A stretch of 64,000 nt of DNA from Polyodon spathula. Taxonomy: Eukaryota > Chordata > Actinopteri > Acipenseriformes > Polyodontidae. The notes under the pieces were generated by a model. It was not told the DNA's origin, did no database searches, and saw nothing but the letters and a program-made list of their open reading frames with translations. Positions 12,149 to 24,432 of the stretch are shown here, in pieces; within the stretch, counting starts at the first letter, position 1; every line of letters starts with the position of its first letter. The DNA lies in the NCBI RefSeq assembly GCF_017654505.1, contig NC_054534.1, forward strand, positions 10,447,571 to 10,511,570. Reading direction: 5' to 3'. Both the position numbers and the translations under genes were made by a program.

Positions 12149-12440
12149 AAGAGTGTGTGTGAGAGTGAGTGTGTGAGAGTGAGTGAGAGAGAGTGAGACA
12201 GAGAGAAAGAGAACCTTGATGTGTGTTTTGTTTAACTGGTAAACATCCTAGCTGTCCAGTAGTAGGTAGGTTAATCGTTTTGGTGTAGTTAGTGCTTGAT
12301 TAGAGCTAGGTGTTATTTTGTGTTTGGTTATTTTCTGTTCTCATGATTAAGCTCTTAATTAAATTCAATTTAAAGGAACAATTCACAAATTCCCCTTGTC
12401 CTGGGTCTCTGTTTTAAGGGGCAACAAACCGTGAGAGTTG
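11861..12440 (+). mobile_element. LTR-like sequence (solo or truncated), family member 3
   Basis: It starts TATGGCAG, close to the TGTGGCAG of the LTRs at 35793 and 54690. It carries the related block gaaggggttaag-ttttccct. A perfect 12-bp inverted repeat (CCCTGCACCTGG at 11967-11978, CCAGGTGCAGGG at 11998-12009) is followed with no gap by TATTTAAAG at 12010-12018. Downstream is cttgtcctgggtctctg, resembling the 3' part of the 57-kb LTR. No clear CTGCCA-type right end or target duplication was found, so the right boundary is approximate. A (GT)n/(GA)n expansion sits inside. Confidence 0.55.
12091..12211. repeat. (GT)n followed by GA/GT-rich tract
   Basis: About 50 bp of GT, then mixed gagaga and gtgtgag units, inside the LTR-like sequence. 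Confidence 0.95.
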
Positions 12441-12449
12441 CAGGATCAG

Positions 12450-12500
12450 ATATATATATATATATAATATATAGATATATATATATATATATATATATAT
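12450..12500. repeat. (TA)n microsatellite, interrupted
   Basis: TA dinucleotides with two short interruptions. Confidence 0.95.
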
Positions 12501-12873
12501 AGGTGAAGTGTCACTGCATGCATCATTATACTTCTCATTCCATAGAATGCACAAACTGTTTTCAAATTCTTGAAAATGTAAATAAAAAATTGTGATGAAA
12601 GGGGACATATATATGAATCTGTCCTTAGAAATTCTGGCACGTGATTGGTTAAAACCTCATCACGTGACCAAACATAGATCCGTCTATTGCCCTCGATACG
12701 CTGTTTATGGTAAATAACCTTTTTTTTTTTTTTTAGAAACTCCCTAAACTGACGTCATCACGCCAAGCATTCTGAACTTTATTCACACAACAAAGCAAAA
12801 TGCAGACAAGCCGGCATCTGGACCTCCTGGACAGCGATTTTGTGATATAACAGAAAAGTAAAATATAAAACAA

Positions 12874-13212
12874 GGGGCTGCCGAGTAGCACATCCAGTAA
12901 AAGCGCTCCGCGTGGAGTGTTGTATGCACCCTATAGCCTGGAGATCACAGGTTCAAATCCAAGCTATGTCACTGCCAACCGTGACTGGGGTTCTTAGGCA
13001 GCACACAATTGGCCAAGCACCACCTGGAGAGGGAGGTCTGGTGGCCTCATTGTGGATCCACAGTGCAGAAAATGATGGATTGGCAGGAGCACATTTCGGA
13101 GGACGTGTGTTCTAACCTCCATTTCCTGTGTTGCCAGGGGATTCCAGCGGTGAACCAGGGTACAAATAACAATTGGGCATTGCAAATTGGGGAGAAAACC
13201 GGGTAAAAAAAA
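12874..13212 (+). mobile_element. tRNA-derived SINE
   Basis: The head has an A-box-like segment (gtagcacatccagtaaaagc) and, at 12950-12960, a consensus polymerase III B box GGTTCAAATCC. A tRNA-unrelated body of about 250 bp follows, and the copy ends in an A-rich tail at 13203-13212. The tail motif caattgggcattgcaaattg recalls SINEs of several fish, but I cannot name the family. Open frames through it on both strands are incidental. Confidence 0.75.
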
Positions 13213-13529
13213 CATTGGTGACGACTAAATTAATATATAATATATATATATATAAATAATAATACAAAATAAAGATGGTGCAAACACTAAAATCATCATT
13301 AAAACTTTGCTTTCAGTGTTTCCAGATGTCCTAAAATTCAAACAAATCCAACTTGACAATGCAAGTAAATACAACGCACTCCTCTGAGAATTCTATGTCA
13401 CAGTGAGAAAGTTAGACAGACAGTTCTATGCAAAAAAAAAACCCTTAATAACTCTCTGCTATGGTCTTCAAGAACATAACTTTCTTGACTGATTCATAAA
13501 TCAGATATGGACTGCAGACCTCTGCTCTT

Positions 13530-13810
13530 ACGGGCGCATTTACGAAAGGGCGCTAAACTTTACGTTGCATGATAATTGCATTTAGTCAGCGCGTTAATGA
13601 TTTTTGCATTTTCTATTGCAATTTTATTCATTACCACGTGCTATACTTGGTATATTATGGCATGCACTAAATTTAGTGTTTCACACTATGGTAATCGGAA
13701 TGAATATGTGATTTTTATTGTAATGCATAATCCAGCTCAGAACAATGAGATGACCTGTATTCACATGGTATTTACTTTTTCTGGGCTGAAAACTAGTGAT
13801 GTGCAGTTCA
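13530..13810 (-). mobile_element. Partial copy of the TIR element found at 49884-50698
   Basis: The reverse complement shares catgtgaataca, tcatctcatt, ttctgagctgg and atattcattc-gattac with 50525-50640. It also has a gggcgcatttacgaaagggc end like the larger copy's terminus. Diverged, with no coding capacity. Confidence 0.55.
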
Positions 13811-14419
13811 GTACTGACTCGATAAGTTTGATTCATTAAGTTCAGTGAATCAATTCAACAGATTTATTCATGTGATTTGCTGATTCACTGGCAAGGCCTA
13901 TTTAAGTTAAGACAGTTCACTTGTATAATTGATAGCAATGCTCATTACATCTTCTAATTCTGCAACTTTTAAGAAAATTGGTATTTCTGCATTACTTGCT
14001 TTAATTATTTTCCAGCACTCTGCTAGCCAGTCCACTCTTGCCCAGTTATATATGGTGGACCCTCTGTTGTAATTCCAGTTAGTGTCTTCCAAGTTATTCT
14101 GCACTTTCCATGGCTTCTTGAAGTTTAAAAAAGTCATTTCCTGTGGTTGTGCTGTTCATGCTTAAACTTAAAAGCTCTTCAATAACATTCAAGTTAATAT
14201 TACTTGCCATTTTGGTAATATGCTCAGCGAGACAGACTGACTGTCTGTTTTTGCAGGGCACACTACATCAGTTGTTTCAAGCATGCACCTTTTACCAAAT
14301 TAACCATCTGAAAAAGGTTTGTCTAGACTATAAAAAATGTCTTAGTTTTGTTTTAAAACCAGCAATGGTTGGTGCTTCCCATATGGAATGAGGCACTTTA
14401 TTTAAAAGTCTAGGAGCCA

Positions 14420-14817
14420 TATAGCTGAAAGCTTACCGCCTCTATTCTTCAAAACAAATCTTTGGCGTAGAACGCTGGATTGCTTACTGTCATCTGAGTG
14501 GTCGTTGGGGAACATATGAGATCATCAAGTCATTCAAATAAGATGGGACTGAGGTATTTATTTTTTTGTAGGTTATTAGCAGGACCTTAACATCAATCTT
14601 GAACTGATCTGGAAGCCACTGTAAGGATGCTAAGATAGCTGTGATATGGTCATATTTTTTGGTTTTTGTTAAGAGCCTAGCAGCTGCATTTTGCACAAGT
14701 TTCAATCAGGATAAGACATAACTTGAAACCCCAGTAAACAGGGCATTGCTGTAATCAATTCTGGATGATACAAAAACATGGATTAGTCTCACAGCAAGTG
14801 TTTTAGTTTAGCAATAT
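14420..14817 (-). pseudogene. L2-clade non-LTR retrotransposon, reverse-transcriptase C-terminal fragment
   Basis: The minus-strand translation of 14490-14705 gives KLVQNAAARLLTKTKKYDHI and then ASLQWLPDQFKIDVKVLLIT. This is the standard region after the RT palm in L2-like LINEs (LQLVQNAAARLLT...LHWLPV..RI.FKILLLTYK). Upstream on the minus strand SSRIDYSNALFTG is also readable, separated from the rest by an in-frame stop. It is a 5'-truncated, decayed copy. Recognisable homology stops near 14800, just short of the hAT-like element that begins at 14826. Confidence 0.85.
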
Positions 14818-14825
14818 GTTATAAT

Positions 14826-16040
14826 TAGGTGTCTACTTAAATCTCGGTAAATTTATGTATTTTTCACGGGTAGGTTGCGGAATAAAATTAGGATTTCGCG
14901 GACCTGTTTAAACATTAAATAAACCTAAGCATACAGTATTTCAGAACACTATAAAGCCTAAAAATAGTGGTGCTTGCTTCCTTACTAAAACAGAGTGCTG
15001 TCATTTGTTAAAGCCAAGCATGCAGCATCCCCCTGCAGTGGACTTGCCCATACATTGAGACTGCAAGTTCTGCATCCACTGAATTGGTTGGATTTTAAGG
15101 CAAAGTTTTGCCAAATTATACAGATGTAGAAATCGATTAGAAACAGCCCCAAAACCCGGTTACCCGGACACCTGGCATACTTTAATAAAAGCAATGTAAG
15201 CAGCACATTCGTTGTAATGTTATTTGTCCCATCCAATAATTTATTTTATTAGTACCGAGTCAAAACAAAGAAAACGAGGCTATTCGGGTCTAAAATTCTG
15301 CCTAAAAGTAAGCAGCAGGTTGAAGCGAGGTGGCTGTGCTAGAGCGTTGTTTACTGATTTAACTTGCAGTTTGCAGTTCCAGTTTCAAGTTTGGTTTCTG
15401 AAAGCTGTTTATTTTACGTTCTGTTCAGAAGGCTCTGTACTAGCCTTTTGTTTAATGTGTGATTCTGAAGCTATATAGCGATCGATCCTATTTTCTCCAA
15501 AGACACATTCAGATATGCAAAACAATTACCTCAATCTGCATGGACAGTTTCTTTGGGAAATATCTTGACGCGATCATCAGCCGAAATATACTTTGCTTTT
15601 CTTGTCGTCCATTTCTAATATTTTACCTCCAATGCTTAAAACTAGATTTTAGCAACCTAAATGCAGCACCAACTTTGTCCCACCCCCAACTGCACATTAC
15701 TGGTCACAGAAAAGCCAGTACAGACGCACTGATCGGCTGGTTAAAACTTCGTTGTTACTTGAATAGTAAACAAGAACATTAACCGCTTTGGATATATTTT
15801 TTGTAAATGTTATTTGTGCACGTTTTTTGTTTGTTTTTTGCTTAAGTGCAATGCACACAGGACGGCGAAGGAATAAAAAAGGCTATCTACAGAAGGTAGA
15901 TTTCAGAAAGTGGTTTGCGTTGCTGGCGTTGTGCAGTAGTTCATGTAAACGAGGTTTTTTTCCCCTCTCCGTACTTATTTGTATGCATTAGCCCCTAAAA
16001 GAGGTGAATTTCGCGAAATCGCGATTTGGGTAGACCCCTA
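14826..16040. mobile_element. hAT-like non-autonomous DNA transposon, 1.2 kb
   Basis: The left end is TAGGTGTCTACTTAAATCTC and the reverse-complemented right end is TAGGGGTCTACCCAAATCGC, an imperfect terminal inverted repeat. The flanks GTTATAAT (14818-14825) and GTTTTAAT (16041-16048) form an 8-bp target duplication with one mismatch. No transposase frame was recognised. It lies directly beside the L2 fragment. Confidence 0.75.
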
Positions 16041-16049
16041 GTTTTAATC

Positions 16050-17180
16050 TATATTTCATAATTGCAACTGTTGCACTGCAAATCACCATAATGCCTTACC
16101 GTCAAAATTATTCAATTAAAAAAATAATGTGGCTAACGTGTGCAACGGATCCTGTGGACCGTTTGATTGGCTATTTTACTGCCTCTGTGAGCTGTGATTG
16201 GCTAATGGGAATGCCACTCATGCAATGCAAACTGCACATGTTGAACTCTGCAGTCCATTTATTTAGCGCTTGTCAGGCACGTCAAGTCTAACTTATTTCC
16301 ACACGCGCTGTTTATTTTACACGCGCCTTTTAAAATATTTTTTTTTTTTTCTGAGTAAAACAGGTTTAAAAGGCACTGAATCGAAAAAAGGACACTACAT
16401 ACCTTTTTATAGACGTGCATACTGATAAATCCTCTCCTGATCACTCGTTTTATCACCAAACTCCTCAATAATGCGAGTCATTATACTATAATAGCAATAC
16501 TATAATAGCTCCCAAAAAGCTCTGCAAATGTCTGTGATATTCTTTGAGCGCTGGATGCAGAAACCGCTACCCCGTTTGTTATGACCGTGTTAGCTCTGAG
16601 GTACACGGGGCTATGAGATACGCCCATTTTTCAGTTTCATTTGGCTCCACTGAAAGGTGCTTTGCTTTACTACTACTTGATGATGTCTGACAGGGTCCAA
16701 CATCGGACTGGAAAGGGAAAATTGTAATGTCCCAATAAGCGTGTTATATTAGAGGCAGGTCTGTTCCGATTAACAGACTAATTTAACTGATTAATCAACT
16801 AAAGAGCTGACTGGAGATTTTTTTTTGATTGTTTTTACAATATAATTGAGAAGAATTTGTTTTTTTTCTTCTGTCTGGGCATTGTAGGGTTACAATCCAA
16901 AGTAACTGACGCCTGGTAAATTCCATGAGTCGTCACAAACGGGACCACGTGGAAATAGTCGGAGAGAACAGAACATGGAGGGTTACGAACAGTTAAAGGG
17001 AAAACTCAAATCTAGGTTTGGGTATAAATTAGACTGGGAAGGAAACATCACTGGAAAGAAAGAGCGTTCTGTTTCATCTGCAAGCAAAGTTATTCATACA
17101 AGGAGAGTGCGAGATGTTTGCAGTTATCCCACGTTACTTTAACAATCCTTGATAGCTATGTAATTTGTCAACAGAAGGGG
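16050..17180. other. No recognised gene
   Basis: CpG-containing, moderately mixed sequence. Short frames show no similarity I can name. Confidence 0.35.
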
Positions 17181-17185
17181 TGAAT

Positions 17186-17197
17186 AATAATAATAAT

Positions 17198-17238
<41 letters not shown>

Positions 17239-17279
17239 TAATAATAATAACAAAAAAAAAAAAAAAAAAAAAAAAAAAA
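17186..17279. repeat. (TAA)n followed by poly(A)
   Basis: About 64 bp of TAA trinucleotides, then about 29 A. Confidence 0.97.
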
Positions 17280-17379
17280 CAGATTTGGACAAACACACAG
17301 TCACCGATCCCTGAACAGCAGGAGTTAATATAACAATGTACCTGACTCTGCATTTGATAGAATTATGTAACATGTCAGC

Positions 17380-17381
<2 letters not shown>

Positions 17382-17443
<62 letters not shown>
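17382..17443. repeat. (TTA)n microsatellite
   Basis: Complementary in type to the TAA tract 130 bp upstream, so the pair could form a hairpin. Confidence 0.97.
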
Positions 17444-17444
<1 letters not shown>

Positions 17445-17817
17445 TGGTTTTGTTCTTTGAATATAATGTAAACAAAAAAAAAAAAAAATTGTTAATAAGG
17501 AGCCCGTAAGTGTTACTGTGTTTGCGTGAACGACAAAAGAAAATCCAATCTGCATTACATTTGCTCTTAAACTCTTTCATGGTTGACATTACTCTGTGAA
17601 AATTGTTACATTTACCAAAATAAAAATAATAAAAATGCTTTTAAAAATACCAAATTCCCATTGGGCTTATTGTTTTAATTTAAATTTTTTTTTTGATTTT
17701 ATAGATTTAAGTATTACTATGCAGGACAGCCGCTATAAGAATGTTACCTTTATTAAAAATGTGCACAGATTAATCTACCCGTTAATAATAATGCCCATAA
17801 ATTAACCAATCAAAAAC

Positions 17818-17888
17818 GGGGGGGGGGGGGGGGGGGGGACAGGGGGTGGGGGGGGGGGGGGGGGGGGGTGGGGGGGGGGGGGGGGGGT

Positions 17889-17922
<34 letters not shown>

Positions 17923-17949
17923 GGGGGGGGGGGGGGGGGGGGGGGGGGT

Positions 17950-17984
<35 letters not shown>
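17818..17984 (+). repeat. 167-bp near-pure poly(G) tract
   Basis: Nearly all bases are G. The interruptions are ACA at 17839-17841 and single T at about 17847, 17869, 17888, 17922 and 17949. It is flanked by ordinary AT-rich sequence (caaaaac before, acgccccctg after). Strong G-quadruplex potential if real. Confidence 0.9.
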
Positions 17985-17986
<2 letters not shown>

Positions 17987-18576
17987 GCCCCCTGATGCTA
18001 TCAGCTTAACAAGGACTGTGCTTTAGTGGTGCTGGCCACTGTATTCATGCACTAGATCAGCAGTTGCATCACACAGATTTACATCGTCAGCTGGAAGTGC
18101 ACACGCCTGGCAAAGAGTATATACTGTATGTATGTATTTGACATGAGCACTGCACTGCAACCTAGCTGGCCCCTGCTTATGTTGATAATTAACCCTTAAA
18201 TAATGCTGAATACATGATAGCTGATCCAATCAGGAGCCTCAGCATTGGAATGACATCATGTATCGGAATCAGACATGGAAGGGGTGCAGTAAGGGGGGGG
18301 TTTGGGACAGCTGACAGATTTCACTTCCCAAGCACATTCCTTTTGTGACAGAAGCTAAAGGAACAGCAAACTCAGATAAATCAATCAGGGTAATGTCTCA
18401 GACCTACATTTATGGCTTCCCTTTGCAGAGAGCCTATCCTGTCTGGAAGCCCAGTATCCCCTCACTTTATTAATCTGACTGCACCAAAAGGCGGTCTTTG
18501 TTCTCTCATTATGCTTGGGGTTATGTACTGTATCTGAACCATCACTTTGTGTGAGCTTTAGTTTTGCTTGCTTATA

Positions 18577-18652
18577 TATATATTATATATATATATTATA
18601 TACTATAGATATATTATATATCTATATATATAATAATATAGATAGATATATA
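18577..18652. repeat. Imperfect (TA)n tract
   Basis: TATA-rich with short interruptions, directly 5' of the Penelope-like fragment. Confidence 0.9.
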
Positions 18653-18654
18653 AT

Positions 18655-19254
18655 GGAACAACTTTATATAAAATAATTCAGAACCACCTTTCATTAATTA
18701 GAAATAAAAAAATGAATGAACCAATAGTACAGCACTTCACCAGTCAAGGACATGACATAAATGATGTAAAGTTTGTAGTATTAGAACAGCTAAAATTAGA
18801 CAATGCGACATATAGAAGAATAAAAGAAAGTAAATGGATAAATAGACTGAACACAATTATGCCAGCGGGACTCAACAGAAAAAAATGAACTAATTAATTC
18901 CAATAAATATATAAAAGTTAAAAATAATTAAATAAACAAAATTAATTCAAAAGTTGTGCATGCTGATACGCTGGGGAGACCATATCAAGGCTGATAATAT
19001 AAATATAAGTTTATGTAAAATAATGTTAATTAGAATTAATATAGATTTAAAGATATAAGTAAAAGTGATGTCACATATAGAACACCATTACATCATGTAA
19101 GAATAAATCATGGATTTGAATATAAACAATAACAAGTAGTTGTCATGCCGTCAAACACCTATAAATACCTCCAATGTTTTGATTCAAACACAGGCTCCCT
19201 TGAGAAAGACATGTACAACATATCGAAACATTGGGCAGCTGGCTCATTGAGCTA

Positions 19255-19255
<1 letters not shown>
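18655..19255 (+). mobile_element. Penelope-like retroelement, 3' fragment with GIY-YIG domain tail
   Basis: The frame ending at the TGA at 18886-18888 encodes about 70 codons, including NEPIVQHFTSQGHDINDVKF, then TYRRIKESKWINRL and NTIMPAGLN. This matches the C-terminal GIY-YIG endonuclease region of Penelope-like elements (HF...GH.......LEQ.....YR..RE..WI..LNT..P.GLN). The 3' non-coding part includes tatcgaaacattgggcagc, similar to the conserved CGAAACGTTGG block of these elements. The reverse transcriptase is missing; the copy is 5'-truncated at the (TA)n tract. Family assignment is from memory of motifs. Confidence 0.75.

Positions 19256-19352
<97 letters not shown>
19256..19352. repeat. 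(TG)n microsatellite, about 80 bp, TA-rich ends
   Basis: TG dinucleotides flanked by short TA runs, directly after the Penelope-like copy. Confidence 0.97.
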
Positions 19353-19359
19353 TTATGTA

Positions 19360-20765
19360 TGTTCCTCCAGAATATCTAAGTAAAAAACAAAAAAAAAATC
19401 TGCTTGATCCCTACTGAAGAAAGTCTAGAAAGATTCTTACTGTATGAAGGTTACAAAAGATGTGTAAAACCCTTACATATGGCTCTTTGTACACTTGGTA
19501 AAACAAACAAAAAAAAGCTAACACAAAGCAACAGTAATGCCAATCTACCACTAAGTAACCCTAAACTGCATTTCCAAGCTTTGCCAGACAATGCAGAGGC
19601 ACAGTGGTAGCACACAAGCAGCTATAATAGGCCGACCAGGGGTGCTTTCAATAAGCAGAGCGCTCTCTCGTGGCGCCTGTAACATACGGTAGCAGTTACT
19701 GAACGGTCTGTTAGGAGCAAGCAGTTTCACAAGAGCAGCCAAGTGTGTAAAAACAGTTTTTTCAATTTTTGTATATTTCTTAAAAATGTAATTACTACTA
19801 CTGTTTTTTTGTAATAAAGTTACTGACATTTGTTTTGGTTTAACATCTTGAATCTCATTTGTCAAGTTATAAATAGTGCATGTTTCCTTTTCTAATTCAA
19901 TCGTCACTTTAAAAAAAAAAATACCAGAATCAGTTTTAAAAAGCTAAAATGACAACAAAAATATTACTTATCACGTGCTGGTCGTACAAATCCATATCTG
20001 AAAAAATAAATTTGCAGCCAACGCACTGATAATGCAGGTTGGATATTTTGAAGCTCCAGCGAGGCAGCACTGAGCCTGACTCGCTACTGTTAGGAAGGAC
20101 TCGCAGCGTGCAATATATTTATTTGCAGAACCTCATCTACCAGGCCATCAAAGTGTTATTGAAGACCTGGCTGTGTATATCGATATTATTAATTGATGCT
20201 TGTAACAATGAGTAATGTATGTAACAACGTTTGATTCGGCAGCTTCTGCCAACAAATCCCAGGGCATCTTGAAAACAAGAAGAAAAAAAGTTGATTTGTG
20301 GTATTTCATGGAAAAGTCTTAATGAAGTCTGGCTTGGTATCGGGAAAGCATTGGAACATGCTAATCACAGCGAGGTGTGGTAAAGCACAATAAACCCATG
20401 GTTTACATATGGGAAAAGCTGGGGAAGCTGTACAATGAACATGTACGTGTATCACGGTACACTCGCTGAGCTATTTAAATTACCAGTACCTTTAACACAG
20501 TTACATTAAATAAGTAAGCCTAACGTATCCCAGAAGTGCAGTCACTCACAACAGCTCTTTTCAGCAAGGCAGTACTCAGCTGAGCATGGCTGGCATGAAA
20601 GGCCCTTTCAAGATTGTATCCCTTAAGATTTCATTCATGACTGACTGACTGCATTTTATTATGTTTGTATTATTATCAAAAAATCCAGTTCAGCAAAGAC
20701 AACACATCCATGAACTTCTGCCAATAGAACAGCACTAAATTCCTGTCATCAGTAATTTTACAGGA
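19360..20765. other. No recognised gene
   Basis: A minus-strand open frame of 118 codons (19551-19907) has no recognisable family. Composition is ordinary intronic. Confidence 0.35.
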
Positions 20766-20769
20766 CAGT

Positions 20770-21075
20770 CGGTAACATGTTATTAAGTGTCTCTAATTAC
20801 TGTGTATTCACATACTAGGTACTTAGTATACACATGTATACTTACACATAACTACTATGTTATTGTGCATGGTTACAATGTACATAATGTGTAAATGTTT
20901 TTGCATGATAGAACCCTAGTCCTAAACCTAACCCAACCCTAACCCTAACCCTAACTCTATCCCTAACTCTTTTCTGATACAATTGTGTATTTACAAATAT
21001 ACTGTGCTAAAAGATGTACACATTAAGTACATTGTAACTATGCACCATACCATTGTGATGATGTGTAAGTGTTAA
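20770..21075. mobile_element. Inverted-repeat element with telomere-like loop, copy 2
   Basis: It shares with the copy at 830-1168 the arm blocks ggttacaatgtacataatgt and cacattaagtacattgtaac and the loop flanks (ttgcatgat; ttttctgatacaattgtgta). Its loop carries taaccctaaccctaaccct, i.e. TTAGGG on the minus strand, so it is inverted relative to copy 1. The right arm is shortened (…gatgtgtaagtgtta). Confidence 0.75.
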
Positions 21076-21079
21076 AGTC

Positions 21080-24000
21080 CAGAGGAACCTGCAATGCTAG
21101 GATTGGAACCTGCTTGAGCGCTGTTACACCATGCAGGCTGGCCAGGCGGAGCATCTCCTATTTGATATGGATGTTGATTCTTCTTGTCAATAATTAGTCA
21201 TTAAGGAGAGAAGCCAGTTTTCCAGAGATAATGAATGAGCGCGCAAAATCATTGACTGCCATTACTAATTACCTGCAGAGAGATAATGCAATTCAGCCGC
21301 TACAGGCCTGCTGGAATGTCACTTAAAGAAGAAGGCAGGCGGGTTATCATAGCTTAAAAAAGAAACAAGCAAAGCCACGGTGACCACTGGCAACGCTTCG
21401 AAAGAGAAGACAGGGAAAAGGGACATTAGGCATTTAAATAATTGTTTGGCTTTCTTTTATCAGAACGATGACAGACAAGGTTGAAAATGCAAAGCAATTT
21501 TCAAGAATGAAAAAACAAAGGAAGAATTGTTTAAAAAATACAGATAAACTGTGAAAAAAATGTCCCAAATTGCTGTGATAGTTTCCAGTTTCGAAGAATT
21601 AAAGCAACATGTATTCTGTAAATCTCATAGTCAAGGCACCTTAAACCAGGTACATGCCAATATTGACTTGCTCACCCTGTTGAGGTCAAGACTTGATTGT
21701 CTGTGCTGATTACAGCTAATTAAATAAGGACAGGGGAAGGTTTGCCATTAGGCAGCATAGGCACTAAAAATACAAAGTTTTAAGAAAAGAACCATATATA
21801 TGATTCTATAAAATTTGGCTCCAGTAAAGTAAGGACATAAAGCTTTATGAATCCAGCCCTGTCTTCAGTAGTTTACACAAACATAAACAGAAACAACTTT
21901 GAACCTAATTATTTCAATATGCAATGCTGAAAGCCTGTATGCAAAATAAAATATAATTTAAATAAATGATATATACAAAAAAAGCCAAGTATCATATAAA
22001 GACATTGACGTACGCCTCTCATCTAAAACTCCGATATGAATGTATTCCTGAGTTTTTTTTTACTAATTCATTAAAAAAAGATCAAAAGGGGCCCAACACT
22101 TTTTTCCCCCAATAAAAAAGTCAAATGGTCTAAACTAATTATCCAAGTCAATCGTAAACCATTAACAAAAAATATCCTTTATGTGAGATAGGGGATTCAG
22201 CCATAAAATGGATTTCTGGTTCAGACTAAGACAGTGTAATAAAGTATTCAAGCAAGAAAAAACGGCATGCAAAAGTCTAATGGAATGAAGTACCTCTTTT
22301 TACAAGTTTAATTTGTGGTATTCCTCATCAATTTCAAAGCCAGCTTTCATCCAAGAAAAATGACAACCAAAGGTGTCAACTCAGGATTTATTTCAACTCT
22401 GTTTTTGTTGTATATTTTTATTTTTATTGTTTGATTATTTAAAAAAGGCTTTCACTAACTCTTTCACGTCTCCTAACTGCCTTTGCAGTTTATTTTTGTG
22501 GTTCAGAGCACTGCACCTTTACTTTTATGTTGAAGTCTTATCAATTTGTGCTTTGGAATGATTGCAGCCCCACTGCGCAAGTCCCAATGTGATTAACCAA
22601 ACGTTGCATCAATGTCACATGAACTGTTTTGCAATCCAGTGCAAGAAAACCAAATCCAAACATTTTCTTTAATATTTAATTTGCTTAGCTAGCACAGTGA
22701 GACAATACACTGGAGCTTTGACCCTTCATACGGGAGGGTCAAGAGTTCACATCTGGACACTGCTAGGTAGGTCACAGGGCTGATGTTCTGGAAACACAGT
22801 GTTTTCCCTCCATTTCTCTTGATGTATTTACTGATAAAATGTGTTGAATTTTATACAATGATTATTAAATCATCATGGTGCTAATACAGATTCAAAGCTT
22901 TTGCCAGGGAATGATACAAAAAACTAATTAACATACAGTATATGTGCTAAATACTAAAGAGAGAATAAATTAAAGTAGCTTTCATGCATTTTTCTGTTTT
23001 GACATTAGTATTTTACATAGCAGACAAATACTTTTTCTACAGACCAGAAATGATCTGTGCTCATTTTTATTTCTTTTGCATCACAAGACACATACATAAT
23101 TTAATTATGGGTCCTAGGGAAGCTGTTATGTAAAGTTACTTTCTGAAAATGAGTTTTTAATAAACATTTTAAGGGCTGTTCACTTTATAATAATGGTGTC
23201 CAAAATTTAACTTTTTCACAAAAAAATAACATTTACTGTACTGGTAGGTAAGCATTGTGTACACTTAATAAAAATGTTTTACTGGTAAGTAGGCACTGCG
23301 TATACCATATACACATAAACACAACTCTACGTGTATTCATGTGTCTTGGCATACGTGCAAGACAATGAATCTAACCAACACAATCAGCTGTTCCTGTCGT
23401 CAGGAAGGTGAGGCAAATGAATACAAAAATATAAGAATTATAATGCACTTGTAGGCAGATGTGCTTTCAATCTTGTGAACTACCAAGAAAAGAAAAAAAA
23501 ATCACAACAAAAACATTGTGCTGCGTTCTAAGCAAGTCCTGTTTTCTGAAAATAGCCCCATCATTGTATCCAGTCTTTTACTAACATGCAGCACACTTCC
23601 TCATATTATCCCAGGCCTCCAAGCTGCTCCATTTCCCCAATAAAGTATCCACGCTCAACATAAAAGACGTATTTCTGTGGGAAAGGTATAGACTATCCTG
23701 CCCGATGCTCCATAAAGATGAAAATTGATGACATCTTGCAGGGAAACATAATTCCAGGATGTTGCCTTCCTCTGAATCAGAGGCCTGCCCTCCTGAGCTG
23801 TTTTCACAGCCCCTCTGAGCAGTTATAAAACAAACACCAGATCTGCTTTGAGATAGCGACCGGAGAAGCTGTGCCACTGTGGTAGCAGCACCTCATTCAG
23901 AACAAGACACGGAAACAGAATGAGGGACACTTCAGGACAAACAGAAACGCTCTCGCCCTCATACAACAGACAGCGGCGCAACTGGATTTACTCAGTTTGG

Positions 24001-24340
24001 ATACTGTTTATTCAAAACGTGTGTCAAGCAGCTCCATCTTGACAATTTCTGCAAAGGTCTGATTTTATGAATACAATAAAGTTTGATATGAGTGATTCTA
24101 GAATGCTGTTGGTTTCTTTAGCAAAGCTTTTTGTGAAAATCAATTATTTCATATAAACAGACTCCCATGTGGCACTCTGGAAGAAAACAATGAGGTAAAA
24201 CTAGAAAGAGGCATGCATTGGCTAGTGCTTTTATCAGTGTAATGTTAGGGTTTTAACATTGGCAAAGGCATTAGCTGAAATGGTTTCTTACAGTTGTAAC
24301 TCATGACTTAAGATTGAGTGTATGAAGTTATGACTAAGTC
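21080..24340. other. No recognised gene; one tRNA-like stretch
   Basis: At 22690-22800 the segment agcacagtgagacaatacac followed by gagttcacatc has weak A-box and B-box character and may be an old tRNA-derived SINE (low confidence). Nothing else was recognised. Confidence 0.3.
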
Positions 24341-24396
24341 AGACACACCCACACACCCACGCATCCAAATGCACGCACGCACACACACACACACAT
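24341..24396. repeat. CA-rich microsatellite
   Basis: Interrupted CA/GCA units in the intron about 40 bp after the ARID3 exon donor (minus strand). Confidence 0.9.
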
Positions 24397-24432
24397 TGGT
24401 GAAACAAAAGGCGCAATGACAGAAACACCCAC

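Larger units (their letters stand above)
1..24432 (-). other. Presumed ARID3 intron downstream of the 73-bp exon (partial)
   Basis: The sequence runs from the GT donor at 24431-24432 to the window edge on the minus strand. The next ARID3 exon should carry the rest of the ARID domain (about 70 conserved residues), and no reading frame with that sequence appears on either strand. The interval is non-coding DNA filled with transposon remnants and tandem repeats, listed separately. Calling it intron is inference from the exon and its donor. Confidence 0.7.

Noticed and set aside
19551..19907. 118-codon minus frame
   Set aside because: No similarity to a known family, no exon signals, and it spans ordinary intronic sequence.
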